From NCBI GenBank assembly GCA_031425155.1, contig JANPIV010000022.1, forward strand, positions 1 through 64,000: DNA of 64,000 nucleotides. The letters run 5' to 3'. A program made the translations under genes and the position numbers. The notes under the pieces are model-generated. The model did not search any database. It was not told the DNA's origin and saw only the letters and a list, made by a program, of their open reading frames with translations. Numbering within the stretch: the first letter of the stretch is position 1; every line of letters starts with the position of its first letter. Below are positions 26,101 through 34,350 of this stretch, one piece after another. This DNA is from M3007 sp031425155. Its GTDB lineage: Bacteria; Bacteroidota; Bacteroidia; Chitinophagales; Saprospiraceae.

Positions 26101-26908
26101 GCTGGATGGTTATGCTAATATACAAGTCGGCATCAGACAATTGCTAGCTCTGGGACAGGCCAATACCGACTCGCTCAAGGCCTGGGAAAACCAGGCCCAA
26201 ACCCATATAGATAATATAGAGTATGTGGACAAACTGCTGGCAAAAAAAGGACTTACTCCGGCGGACAGTGCAGATTATTTGAAAACACATACCCTGGAAG
26301 CACAGGCTTTGGCCAGCGTGGAAGCCAGCCGTCAGACTAAATTATCCGCCTTGCAGAGTGCCCGGCTCACGCTCATCCCTGGTTTGATGAGTAGTAACAG
26401 TGCGCTGGTTGGTACGGCCTACTACCAGCAGTATGAAAAGGCCGTGAATGAAATATTTCTGCAGACGGTGGCTTCCGGGGTGAATGTATTTACGCCCGCG
26501 CAACAAACGCTACTGGAAACCATCGCCCAGCAGTGTCCACTTTCGCGTGGCGAGGCGGTACTACGGGCGCGGGCTTTGTTATCCCTGGTGCAGCAGCAAC
26601 CTGTTGACTATGATGACATAACGAATTGCCTGCCCGCTAATCGGGATGCCGGGCATCCTGTTTTGACCAGTACATTGCGAATTTTCCCTAACCCCGCATC
26701 AGACCTGTTAACTATTGATTATCCCGGTACAGAACCAGCGGCATTAGATTTCTTCAACGCATTAGGCCAGCAGGTTATGCGCCTACAATTGGTCGGGCAG
26801 GAAATTCGCCAACTGGATTTGTCTGCTTTACAGTCCGGCATTTATTGGTATGTTTTGCAGCCAAATAATCAGTCCACAGTCACTGGCAAAATATTGATTT
26901 CCAAATAA
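23126..26908 (+). CDS. Metzincin-like metallopeptidase / beta-helix protein with a type A T9SS sorting domain
   Basis: Residues 1-210 form a zinc-protease-like domain with HELGHLIGLVH at 153-163 (HExxHxxGxxH) and a downstream SVMC that suits a Met-turn. Residues about 230-390 are beta-rich. Residues about 400-900 are parallel-beta-helix repeats (NN.., 'A..N' turns such as VKVINSRFYNNNYGIF). A helical region follows, and the C-terminus is a type A sorting domain starting FPNPASDLLTIDYPG. The frame has no usable ATG; the TTG here is in the middle of the signal-peptide core, whose start is shifted out of frame by the C8 run. So as sequenced the gene is probably off or misread. Confidence 0.85.
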   Translation: MVNAGLLKGQPFSCPQTGGFPARFNIAIVMTQSYLDQFPTQAAARDHAETKIRAGMQVLQTLITNNQYQYQLDLFFISSWVVPTTIPGSSNPDADPGGYITDVRIAFNAQFPCVRQDGLVILRNGSAHGHGSNGVGGVLLGNGFINGANRAAHELGHLIGLVHCCPPCPDCAPTECGLCEASVMCSSNTQEFFKQSCEIKAMNNEVMSAGNCSHLLDVQTPLPDNFTCPIIPVPAVSIISDQPYLLEASKGCTPDRSLSMYQVSIFNSTGQTINDAKIEVRYNNKVYDVDLNTMNMDFNHDAPVSGSSELKALTIWDNGLQQTFSLTPQETKIFYFKILYQPDAGFQPINSNAQVEARLTYTGGSLITRKSSPQPMKIVSGSGDWFFDIQRPVFVSENAIITAPGNVELAIQSPFILVASGKSIQVGDGEVVKTTQYATTIAGCNNMWAGFTMGTNSRLEIDNMTIKDAQKAIEARRGTVLKVINSRFYNNNYGIFTGGSTTTGAYNITLAGNEFGTLASGLRPAYTGQSPVPNGNKGFAGIYANMNNTANMLYPLNIIADPNTGNTNRFFNLKYGILSYSSILMVKDAEFSDIAVGPGGSGYPGPGITGRAIYAQNSTLVVDGADFLSPKVRFSNCGVGVETENCKLTTAFTKMDHMGTGVSVLSATNRSTSIYSNTIQAEKYGIKVDNTSGLAVRVGFNVLNITDMFTNIPPLKGGVGIDLANCTTPYQQLNAYNNTVNVIDGIAGIRLRNNTNVWAYDNDATLSNSSLRSNYGLLLEAGNSNLFSCNRTNVTGTGSGSSGLYLLHADRSALLCNTAQAGGYGLHFEGALTGEASSDIAANTMSENAIGLYYGEGAITGPQTHRGNKWRNTGAQHAGGATLAPQSLYTVDAAENPLFFPNIVIPTEWFDNLPNPGTAPSCPTSNCIPIRPNPKADMDRKIAKGELLAGDYTAATNWLAQRRLLTRLITEGNPYPNDRDFDGFLQTAQGSGLDGYANIQVGIRQLLALGQANTDSLKAWENQAQTHIDNIEYVDKLLAKKGLTPADSADYLKTHTLEAQALASVEASRQTKLSALQSARLTLIPGLMSSNSALVGTAYYQQYEKAVNEIFLQTVASGVNVFTPAQQTLLETIAQQCPLSRGEAVLRARALLSLVQQQPVDYDDITNCLPANRDAGHPVLTSTLRIFPNPASDLLTIDYPGTEPAALDFFNALGQQVMRLQLVGQEIRQLDLSALQSGIYWYVLQPNNQSTVTGKILISK

Positions 26909-26921
26909 ATAATTTTTAATT

Positions 26922-26961
26922 GGCGCGGCAAGCTTATGGTTTGCCGTGCCTTACTGTTTTT
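26922..26961 (+). terminator. Hairpin between two T9SS cargo genes
   Basis: A 10-bp stem with one mismatch (GGCGCGGCAA / TTGCCGTGCC) is followed by TTACTGTTTTTG. It may terminate the metallopeptidase transcript only partly, since the next gene starts just downstream. Confidence 0.6.
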
Positions 26962-26964
26962 GTT

Positions 26965-28488
26965 ATGAAACATTTATTGTGGATTTTAATATCCTTCATT
27001 ACTTATCAAGCAGTTGGTCAGAAGCACGATCAAATTTGGTTAAACGGGGATAACAACTCTCCAAATTATACTACTCACGGAGGAGCAGTTATTGATTTTA
27101 ATACTGACCCTCCTAATGCCTATTATAATTATCGAAAACTGAACTTTCGAGCCTGTAATGCTTCTCTCTGCGACAGTTTAGGCCACCTATTAGCTTATAC
27201 AAATGGTTGTGATATTGCCGGAGCAGACGATAAGATCATCGAAGGCGGCGATACTATCAATGCTGGCTACGTCAACCATTTGCAGTGCCGACAATATGGC
27301 TATGGCTATAGCAGTGGCAGCCAAAGTGCGCTCATGTTACCAATGCCGGATACAGCGGGCATTATTTTCACCTTCCATGAGCGTCTTATTTATACCTATA
27401 ACCCCTTTAATGTCATTACTGATAAATTACTTTATTCGGTGACGGATATGAAAATGAATAATGGGAAAGGTAAGGTAATGGAAAAGGATGTGCCATTAAT
27501 ATCGGGTTCTATTTCTTATGGAGGGCTAACGGCTGTCAAACACGCCAATGGACGTGACTGGTGGGTGGTGGTGGCAGATTTTTCAAGTAATGTTTTTCAC
27601 GTGTCCAAACTAACTAAACAGGGCATTACGGATACTTTGACGCAGACAATTGGCATCATGCCTAACGTGCTGGGTGAAGGCTACGGACAGGTCGTTTTTT
27701 CACCCGACGGCAGTCGGTTGTATCGCACCAACCCCTACAACCCGGTCATGGTCTATGACTTCGACCGGGTGACCGGCGTATTCACCGCTTTTGATACCAT
27801 CGCTTATGACTACGGCAGTACTCTTATGGGCGAGATCGGCTGTGCGTTATCGCCTAGTGGCCGTTATTTGTATTTGTCCGCCCGCGAGCATCTGTACCAA
27901 TTGGATCTACAAAGCCAGGATATTTCCGCTTCGCAGACGCTGGTGGCTACTTTTGATGGCTATGCTGCACCCCTGCCTACACTGTTCTGGTTATGTCAAC
28001 TCGGTCCGGACTGCAAAATTTACATCAAAACAACTGATATGCCTTGTTATCATGTCATCCACCACCCTGACGAACCCGGCGTGGACTGTGATGTAGAGCA
28101 GCGTGGGCTCGCTCTGCCCACGCCCAGCGGATCCAGTATGCCCACCTTCCCTAACTTCCGCCTCGGTACTTTGGAGCAGCCCGGCCTGCCCTGCTCGCCG
28201 GTCAGTGCCACCAGTGGCCCGTCCTTCTCGCCGCTGCCGCTGCTGTCGGTCTTTCCCAATCCGGCCAGTGCATACGTGAAAATCATCCCGAATGGGCCGC
28301 TGCCCGCCGGGGCGGTGTGGGTGTTATGTGATGCGCTGGGGCGGGTGGTGAAGTCGGAGCAGTTGTACGAGGGAGCGGCTTGTACGGAAATAAGCGTGAC
28401 GGATCTAAGCGCAGGGGTGTATTTTTATCGGGTAGTGGGGAAGGGAGGCGTGGTAGCGCAGGTGGGGAAGGTGCTGGTGCAACCTTAG
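26965..28488 (+). CDS. Secreted beta-propeller-like protein with a type A T9SS sorting domain
   Basis: The ATG at 26965 gives a clean signal peptide (MKHLLWILISFITYQAVGQ) and a 507-residue product. The middle holds WD40/PD40-style blades, for example VVFSPDGSRLYRTNPYN and ALSPSGRYLYLSAREHLYQL. The tail, beginning SVFPNPASAYVKI and ending in GKVLVQP, is a type A sorting domain. It is likely an exported surface or extracellular protein of unknown ligand. It follows the metallopeptidase gene with only a hairpin between them. Confidence 0.85.
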   Translation: MKHLLWILISFITYQAVGQKHDQIWLNGDNNSPNYTTHGGAVIDFNTDPPNAYYNYRKLNFRACNASLCDSLGHLLAYTNGCDIAGADDKIIEGGDTINAGYVNHLQCRQYGYGYSSGSQSALMLPMPDTAGIIFTFHERLIYTYNPFNVITDKLLYSVTDMKMNNGKGKVMEKDVPLISGSISYGGLTAVKHANGRDWWVVVADFSSNVFHVSKLTKQGITDTLTQTIGIMPNVLGEGYGQVVFSPDGSRLYRTNPYNPVMVYDFDRVTGVFTAFDTIAYDYGSTLMGEIGCALSPSGRYLYLSAREHLYQLDLQSQDISASQTLVATFDGYAAPLPTLFWLCQLGPDCKIYIKTTDMPCYHVIHHPDEPGVDCDVEQRGLALPTPSGSSMPTFPNFRLGTLEQPGLPCSPVSATSGPSFSPLPLLSVFPNPASAYVKIIPNGPLPAGAVWVLCDALGRVVKSEQLYEGAACTEISVTDLSAGVYFYRVVGKGGVVAQVGKVLVQP

Positions 28489-28566
28489 CTCTAGCCTCCG
28501 AGTTTTCTCAGGAAGACTTGGTAGTGTGTTGATTATCAGTTTTTCGCGAATACAATTTACTCACTA

Positions 28567-29211
28567 CTACTGCGCTTTTGGACCATTATTAACGTCCCCT
28601 TTTTTCGTCGTACACACTCCATTCACACACTCCGCCACCCGCACGAGATTGCCCTGCTCGTCATATTCTTTCAGTTCGCCCTGTTCGAGGGGGCCGTCTT
28701 CGCCGGGCGTGTATTGGCCTTCGGCTTTGAGCTGGCCATTTTCGTAGTATTCCGTGAATTGCCCGTTTTCGTCGTTGTCGCGCAGCATCACTTTTTCCTT
28801 GACTTTGCCATTGGGATAATAGGCGGTACTCAGCCCTTGCAGTGCCCCATTCACGTAAGTTTGCTCGACTTGCACCTGGTTATTTTCATAGTAACTTGCG
28901 TATTGGCCATCCAGAATGCCGCGGCTGTAATGCTCTACGCTTTCCAGGCTGCCATTGGGCCGGAAATACTTGCATTCTCCATCCAGGGTGTCGTTGGTGT
29001 AATGCGCCTCTTTATACACTTTGCCGTCCGGGTGAAATTTTTGGTAAAGCCCCTCTTTGGCAAAATCTTTTTTGCGCCGTTCATAGCGTTCCAGGCGGCC
29101 TTGCTCGTCTTTGGTTTCGACGGTCTCGAGGTTACTGCCGGTGCAGGCGACAAACAGGGTGAGCAAAAACAGGGCGGAAAAAGCGAAGTAGCGGGAAGTT
29201 GGGTGGTGCAT
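28567..29211 (-). CDS. MORN-variant repeat lipoprotein (YwqK-like)
   Basis: The N-terminus is a lipoprotein signal with the lipobox LFVAC, so C23 would be lipidated. The rest is a series of ~22-residue MORN-variant repeats (such as GEYYENGQLKAEGQYTPG-like units). Proteins of this kind are often annotated as YwqK-family antitoxins, but a lipid-anchored form in Bacteroidota is more likely an envelope protein of unknown role. A perfect -7 motif lies 24 bp upstream. Confidence 0.85.
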   Translation of the reverse strand: MHHPTSRYFAFSALFLLTLFVACTGSNLETVETKDEQGRLERYERRKKDFAKEGLYQKFHPDGKVYKEAHYTNDTLDGECKYFRPNGSLESVEHYSRGILDGQYASYYENNQVQVEQTYVNGALQGLSTAYYPNGKVKEKVMLRDNDENGQFTEYYENGQLKAEGQYTPGEDGPLEQGELKEYDEQGNLVRVAECVNGVCTTKKGDVNNGPKAQ

Positions 29212-29234
29212 GGCGGATACGTTGTTTGGCCCTG

Positions 29235-29242
29235 CAAACGTA
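29235..29242 (-). promoter_or_regulatory. -7 promoter element of the MORN lipoprotein gene
   Basis: CAAACGTA on the plus strand reads TACGTTTG on the minus strand, a perfect match, 24 bp before the ATG. No convincing -33 element was seen. Confidence 0.45.
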
Positions 29243-29319
29243 TGATGGATGTACTAAAGTCTGTAAATGCTCTTCCAAATAATTGTAGAACAGCGGAACA
29301 GGGTTCCGCCGTACGCTGG

Positions 29320-30375
29320 CTACCAATTATTAAGCAACGCCGGTTGATCCTCATACAACTCCTGCATGAATTTCATCAAATTGTCTCCGCCAAACGTAGT
29401 GGTATAATGGTGGGAAAAATAAATGACCCATTCCAGGCTGGCATCGAACACCATACCTTCGTAGGCTCCAGCAAAAATCTGCTCCGCCTGAATCTCGAAC
29501 AGTCCGGTTTCGCATTCGAGCAGGTAAATGGGCAGACGGGCGGTTTGCCGGATGTACTCGGTCACGGCCGCTTTTTTATCGTCAGTCAAGCCATTCAGCA
29601 CCACCACTTCGGTGGGTGAGGCTTCCACGAGGGGATTCCAGAAGTTGGAATCAAAATGCCATTTTTCTTTCAATACCCGGCGCAAACGGGCCGCTTCTTC
29701 GCCGCGAATGCGCTTGTGGCCATTTTCGACCACGACTTGTGGCTGCAACGGATCGCCGGGAAATAGCGTGGGCAACTCCCGGGCAATGATGCGCGCCGAA
29801 CTTTCGATGCTCCGAAACAGGGAACGCAGGTAATCGGGTACGTTGGGATCAATCGGGATTTTTACCTGTTTTTCGCGTTCGCCCAGATAAATATCGAGGG
29901 GAAATTTAACCAGCGCATTCGCGGCGATCTCTTCCATCGCCTGGCGGGCCAGGTCGCCATTGAACACCGTATAATAATAAAGGTGGTTGCCGGAAAAACG
30001 TTCGTTGTTTTTGGGAATGCCATCGCAGGTGGCTTCCATCCAACGCTCTATGGGATCGAGATAGTCGCTCGTCCAGTCATCGTACCAGGGCGCGCCAGCA
30101 GGGTAGCCCGTCCAGCGGGGCATTTGAAAATGCAGCGTAAGTACCTGTAATTGTTTCTGATGGGGCTTTTCATAGCCTTTGGCTTGCCAGGCGGCCCCGG
30201 CATGGCGCAAGGCTTCCTGCAAATCCACGTCCGCCCCCACAGTCGCTGTTTCGGTATGGTCGGGCAATTGACCACAGCAGCCGGTTTCGGTGCGCAACTG
30301 GCGATCTGCGGAGGCGGTGAGCCGCACGTAGTGCCAGCGGTTGTTTTGTAATTGGTAGAGGATTAATCGAAACAT
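29320..30375 (-). CDS. Hypothetical protein with a WGR-like N-terminus
   Basis: I do not recognise the family of this 351-residue protein. Residues 1-72 look like a WGR domain: FRLILYQLQNNRWHYVRL, then a final helix AALR..GAAWQAKGYEKP-like that matches the 'KGY' end of WGR modules (found in PARPs and MolR-type proteins). Residues 90-351 are rich in W, Y and charged residues with no known catalytic motif. There is no signal peptide or membrane span, so it is probably cytosolic. It is not in a tight operon. Confidence 0.6.
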   Translation of the reverse strand: MFRLILYQLQNNRWHYVRLTASADRQLRTETGCCGQLPDHTETATVGADVDLQEALRHAGAAWQAKGYEKPHQKQLQVLTLHFQMPRWTGYPAGAPWYDDWTSDYLDPIERWMEATCDGIPKNNERFSGNHLYYYTVFNGDLARQAMEEIAANALVKFPLDIYLGEREKQVKIPIDPNVPDYLRSLFRSIESSARIIARELPTLFPGDPLQPQVVVENGHKRIRGEEAARLRRVLKEKWHFDSNFWNPLVEASPTEVVVLNGLTDDKKAAVTEYIRQTARLPIYLLECETGLFEIQAEQIFAGAYEGMVFDASLEWVIYFSHHYTTTFGGDNLMKFMQELYEDQPALLNNW

Positions 30376-30664
30376 GTTAATCGGATGGCGGGAGGAAGTA
30401 TGCGCAGGGGCAACGTTAAATGTGTCTTCTGTACGCTTTCTTTTGCTTTGTCAATTTCCCTGCCAATCCGTTGGGAATCGGTATTTTTGATTAAAAAAAG
30501 GTGGTTTTTGAAAATATTAGGGCGTTTTTTAATGGGTAGAGGGGTTTAAACACAAAAGGTTTTTTGAAACACAAAAGAAAAAAGGAGAACAAAGGTTTTT
30601 TAACACAAAAGGCACAAAAGAATACAAAAGAAAAAAAGTAAGAATAACTGCACAGAATTAAACC

Positions 30665-30737
30665 ACGACGACACGACGAGCACGACGTAAAATATTGATA
30701 ATGAAACGCTTATTCGTCGTGCTCGTCGTGTCGTCGT
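30665..30737. repeat. Perfect 23-bp inverted repeat, copy 1 of a CACGACGA element
   Basis: The arms 30665-30687 and 30715-30737 are perfect complements (ACGACGACACGACGAGCACG and three more bases) around a 27-nt AT-rich loop. A second, diverged copy lies at 36660-36735. This is REP/MITE-like. Confidence 0.8.
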
Positions 30738-30764
30738 AGTGAATAATGCGTTGGGTTGAGGTCT

Positions 30765-30824
30765 AATAAAAAACGGCCACTCCGGGAGCCCGAAGTAGCC
30801 GTAGTAAGTTTTTGTTTTTTGTTT
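30765..30824. terminator. Bidirectional hairpin terminator
   Basis: CGGCCACTCCGGG and CCGAAGTAGCCG pair with two mismatches or wobbles. An A-run precedes the stem and a T-rich stretch follows, so it could act on both strands: for the PDZ gene (minus) and for anything reading from the left. Confidence 0.6.
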
Positions 30825-30940
30825 GAAAAAGTCAGTCAAACGACTTATCTAAACTAATTGCGCTAACGCAAAAAACAGACAATCAACCTTTTGCTTCGTC
30901 GCCAACCAATTAACCGATTGACTAATAACCAATAACAAAA

Positions 30941-32677
30941 TTAGTTGATCATAATTTGCTCGGTCAGTGATTTATCGCTCTGCTGCACCAGAATAATGAT
31001 AGTGCCTTTGGCGTATTCCGACAGGTCGAATTGTTGTTTGTAGTCGCCGTTGAACATATTCAGTTCTTCGCGGAACAACTGGCGGCCACTCATATCAAGC
31101 AGGGAAACCACGGTGGCGACGGGTGCGGAGCGAAACTCGACGGTGATCTGCCCTTGCGCCGGATTGGGGTAGGCACGGAAGGCTTCCAGTTTCAATTGGC
31201 GGTCGGCGGGCTGCGAGCCGGGGGCGGGTATGTCCACCTTGGCGGCATCGCCTTCGCCGCCTTTGTGGATGGTAATCATCTGGGTTTGACGCATTTCCAC
31301 CTGGTCTTCACGACCCCAATTCCAGGTCGTGAACTGGCGTTTTCGCTGGCCGCCCTGGCTGTTGCCGGAGCCGATAGTAACCTGACTAGTACCATCCTGG
31401 CAGATTTTTAAGGCGGTTTCCACGCTACGTTTTTCGCCGTTGCGCAGGTAGTCCACTTTCACGCGGTCACCGGCTTTGTACTTGGCTATTTCGGTCCATA
31501 AGGCACTGTGATCGGAAATGGGTTGGCCATTGACGGCGGTGATCACGTCATTTTCCTGCATTTGTGCGTCTTTGGCGGCGGATTGAGAAGTGAAACTCAA
31601 AATACGCGCCCCTTCGGCTTTATCCTGCTTACTGCCTTCGGTATAAACACCCAGGCAAGCCTCTTTTTGCTGGACATCCACTTCCATGTCCTCGCTGTTC
31701 CAGTTCCAGGAGCCGGATTCCCAGTTATCTTCGTCGTCGTTCCAATCCTGTTGTTCGCCCAAAGCAGCATTGACGGTGGCACGCTGGCCATTGCGCTGGT
31801 AGGTAATGCGCACGGGATCGCCGGATTTGGTAGTGGCCATGAAATCGCTAATGTCCTCAAAGTCACTGATCTCGGTGTCATTTAGTTGCAGAATAACATC
31901 GCCATTTTGTAAACCAGCCTTTTCCGCAGCGGAATTTTCGGTGATTTTTACGACCACCCCGTCGGTGTCATTGTCGTCGTCATCATTATAATCGTCATTC
32001 GTAGAAACACCCAGAAAACCATGACGGTCATCCTCATCGTCGTCGTCTTGTATATCACTGTGTTTGGTGAGGGTGGCTTCGGCGGTGGCTTCCTTGCCCT
32101 TGCGCTGGTAGGTGATGCGTACTTTGTCGCCCGGTTTGGCTTTGGCCATGAATGCCGTGAGGTCGCTCCACCGATTGATGGCCTGGTCGTTGAGGCGCAG
32201 GAGCACATCGTTGGTTTTGAGGCCCGCTTTGGCCGCCGCCGAGTTGCGGACTATTTCCACGACGATGCCGGGCTGACTGGCATCTTCGTCGCTATCGGCA
32301 TCTACGCCGAGGAAAGCACGGTTATCCTCGCAACAGGAAGCGGAAGTATTAGAGGATGACCAGGAGGATATATTTTTCCCGTCTTTTTTGATGATCTGGC
32401 GGGAAGTTTTGCCCTGATTGGCATCTTCCACTCGTACTTCTACCTGCACCCGGTCGGAGCGATTTTCCCGGACATAAGCATCCACGTCAAAATTGGCGGC
32501 AGCCGCCCCTTTTTTGATGATCGTTTCGGAGACTTCGGTGCCGTCGGCCTCGGTGGTGCGCTTGGTAATGGTGATCTTTTTTTCGCCGTCCACCGACGTA
32601 TTTTGTTGGGCTGATAAAGTGCTGCACCAGGGGAAGAGGACGCTGGCAGCAAACAGGCAAATAAAGACTGTTTTCAT
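30941..32677 (-). CDS. Secreted triple-PDZ protein with a type A T9SS sorting domain
   Basis: The ATG at 32677 gives a signal peptide (MKTVFICLFAASVLFPWCST..LSAQQ) and 578 residues. Three PDZ domains follow: FLGVDADSDED from ~122, FLGVSTNDDYN from ~219 and CLGVYTEGSKQ from ~345. Each has the GVVVxxI..NSAA..AGL..DVIL pattern. The type A sorting domain begins AYPNPAQGQITVEF near 500 and ends in QIMIN. No protease domain is present. A strong AAAGGAGG sits 14 nt before this ATG, and only 2 nt before another ATG at 32689, which would be too close. Aspartate-rich loops in PDZ1 and PDZ2 are unusual. Confidence 0.88.
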   Translation of the reverse strand: MKTVFICLFAASVLFPWCSTLSAQQNTSVDGEKKITITKRTTEADGTEVSETIIKKGAAAANFDVDAYVRENRSDRVQVEVRVEDANQGKTSRQIIKKDGKNISSWSSSNTSASCCEDNRAFLGVDADSDEDASQPGIVVEIVRNSAAAKAGLKTNDVLLRLNDQAINRWSDLTAFMAKAKPGDKVRITYQRKGKEATAEATLTKHSDIQDDDDEDDRHGFLGVSTNDDYNDDDDNDTDGVVVKITENSAAEKAGLQNGDVILQLNDTEISDFEDISDFMATTKSGDPVRITYQRNGQRATVNAALGEQQDWNDDEDNWESGSWNWNSEDMEVDVQQKEACLGVYTEGSKQDKAEGARILSFTSQSAAKDAQMQENDVITAVNGQPISDHSALWTEIAKYKAGDRVKVDYLRNGEKRSVETALKICQDGTSQVTIGSGNSQGGQRKRQFTTWNWGREDQVEMRQTQMITIHKGGEGDAAKVDIPAPGSQPADRQLKLEAFRAYPNPAQGQITVEFRSAPVATVVSLLDMSGRQLFREELNMFNGDYKQQFDLSEYAKGTIIILVQQSDKSLTEQIMIN

Positions 32678-33184
32678 AGCAGGAAGCATGACCTCCTTTG
32701 GCCCGGCATGGCGCAGGAAAAGAAGGTGGTTGGTTAGAAAAGAATGGTGTGCAAAGCCGCTTAAATCTGATTGCTGGAGACTACGGGGCGACAACCATAG
32801 ACAGGTGCCATTGCCCGAAGTTGCACCTGAAAACCTGATGAACACAAAATTTTCGACGGGAAAGCGTCTGGCACGGAGCAACGACTTTTTTGCAAATAAA
32901 TAAACCGCTGGCGGCCTTTTTCGAGTTGGTCAGGAATAGGTTGGCTGGCTGCTCCCGAACGGTATTTGTCGCCTTTATTTCATGGCTCCATCGCTCTGGT
33001 GGGTCGGCCTAACAATGAACAACCTAGGCAATTTTAACAAATTTGTGTTCCTGCTCCTTTGTCACATACTGCGTTTCAGAAAGTGTGCGTTTATGCCTCA
33101 CCTTATTTTCCAAGGTCATTTTTGTAACAACTCCTGTGTACTCATTTGTTTGATAATCAACAATAAAATCACTAACCGACTCTT
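32678..33184. other. 507-bp gap upstream of the PDZ gene and the response regulator
   Basis: The gap holds the leaders of two divergent genes. Several frames are open but none looks like protein. I see no perfect -33/-7 pair; CATTTTTG near 33119 is a 7-of-8 match on the plus strand. Confidence 0.4.
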
Positions 33185-33919
33185 ATGGCAAGCGCTCATT
33201 ACAAAATTCTGCTGGTGGAAGACGACCAAAACTTTGGTGACGTCCTCCGCTCTTATCTTGAAATGCACGACTACGCCGTGACCCTTGCTACGGATGGGGT
33301 GCTCGGCCTGGAGGCCTTCCGCAAAGGTCAATTTGATCTCTGTGTATTCGATGTGATGATGCCCCGCAAAGACGGCTTCACGCTGGCGAAGGAAATCCGC
33401 GAACGCGACCAGGAAGTGCCAATTATTTTCCTGACCGCCAAAACGATGAAGGAAGATGTGTTGCAGGGCTTCAAAATCGGTGCAGATGATTATATTGCCA
33501 AACCTTTCAATTCCGAAGAATTACTGCTGCGGATTCAGGCTGTGCTCAAACGCGTCAACAAGGCCGCCGATCCCCGCGACGATCAGCGGGAATACAATAT
33601 TGGCCAGTTTCATTTTAATTATCCGTTGCGCATCCTGACTTTCAACGGTGCCAAAACCGGCGAAGAAAATCACTGGAAACTCAGCCCAAAAGAAGCCGAA
33701 CTGCTGAAACTGTTCTGCAAATACATCAACGACGTGACGCCCCGCTCGGAAGCGCTCACTAAAATCTGGCACGAAGACAATTATTTCACCGCCCGCTCGA
33801 TGGATGTCTTTGTGACCAAACTCCGCAAATACCTGGCCCTCGACCCGGCCATCGAAATCGTCAATATTCACGGCAATGGCTTTCAACTACTGGTGAAGGA
33901 AATGGCCGGTGAACGATAA
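33185..33919 (+). CDS. OmpR-family response regulator
   Basis: The receiver domain (about 5-120) has the acidic pair E12-D13/D14, the phosphorylatable D56 in FDVMMP, and a conserved K in AKPF. The winged-helix DNA-binding domain (about 140-240) includes SPKEAELLKLF and MDVFVTKLRKYL. It resembles RprY-type regulators of Bacteroidota. No histidine kinase gene is adjacent, so it is an orphan here. A strong terminator follows. Confidence 0.93.
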   Translation: MASAHYKILLVEDDQNFGDVLRSYLEMHDYAVTLATDGVLGLEAFRKGQFDLCVFDVMMPRKDGFTLAKEIRERDQEVPIIFLTAKTMKEDVLQGFKIGADDYIAKPFNSEELLLRIQAVLKRVNKAADPRDDQREYNIGQFHFNYPLRILTFNGAKTGEENHWKLSPKEAELLKLFCKYINDVTPRSEALTKIWHEDNYFTARSMDVFVTKLRKYLALDPAIEIVNIHGNGFQLLVKEMAGER

Positions 33920-33970
33920 AATAACATCCTGATTCTTTTCAGGAAAAGACTACTTCAGCCCCACCACGCA

Positions 33971-34006
33971 GCCCGCGCACCGTTTTTCGGCAGCGCGGGT
34001 TTTTTT
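33971..34006 (+). terminator. Terminator of the response regulator
   Basis: CCCGCGC and GCGCGGG pair around an inner ACCG/CGG hairpin and are followed by T7. It ends the regulator transcript 50-90 bp after its stop. Confidence 0.85.
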
Positions 34007-34008
34007 GA

Positions 34009-34211
34009 CCTCACCCCTAACCCCTCTCCTGTGGGAGAGGGGGACTTGATTGAGTTTCAGACCATTGATTTTCAATACCTTGTAGAAATGGACTTTGTCA
34101 CGATGAGCAATTCTATCAAGTTGGAGCAATGTCTAAGGTACTAAAAATCAACAAGAAAGCACCACGATCAGGTCCCCTTCCCTTTCAGGGGAAGGGTTAG
34201 GGATGGGGTTT
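34009..34211. mobile_element. MITE-like element A1, complete copy
   Basis: This ~203-bp unit has ~40-bp imperfect terminal inverted repeats beginning CCTCACCCCTAACCCCTC, each able to fold into its own hairpin. The interior carries ATTGATTTTCAATACC and AATCAACAAGAAAGC words and no coding capacity. A partial copy is at 34351-34424 and an inverted copy at 61222-61405. Confidence 0.75.
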
Positions 34212-34326
34212 GCAAGCGCAGATGGTTACCGCAATTCAGCACTTACTTTGGCATTTGCGAAAAGACTCCCATTGTTTGGCCAAATAGGTTTCACGGAAAA
34301 CTTTCTTCTAAGAAACGCCAAGCCGC

Positions 34327-34334
34327 TACCTTCG
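34327..34334 (+). promoter_or_regulatory. Possible -7 element upstream of the PhyH gene
   Basis: TACCTTCG matches TAnnTTTG at seven of eight positions, about 94 bp upstream of the PhyH start. No TTG is at the right distance. Confidence 0.3.
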
Positions 34335-34350
34335 CCATAAATTCCATCCC

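Larger units (their letters stand above)
30376..30940. other. 565-bp gene-free gap with repeats and a terminator
   Basis: No coding frame is supported. The gap holds direct repeats of ACACAAAAG-like words (about 30550-30635), a long inverted repeat and a hairpin terminator, each listed separately. Confidence 0.6.
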
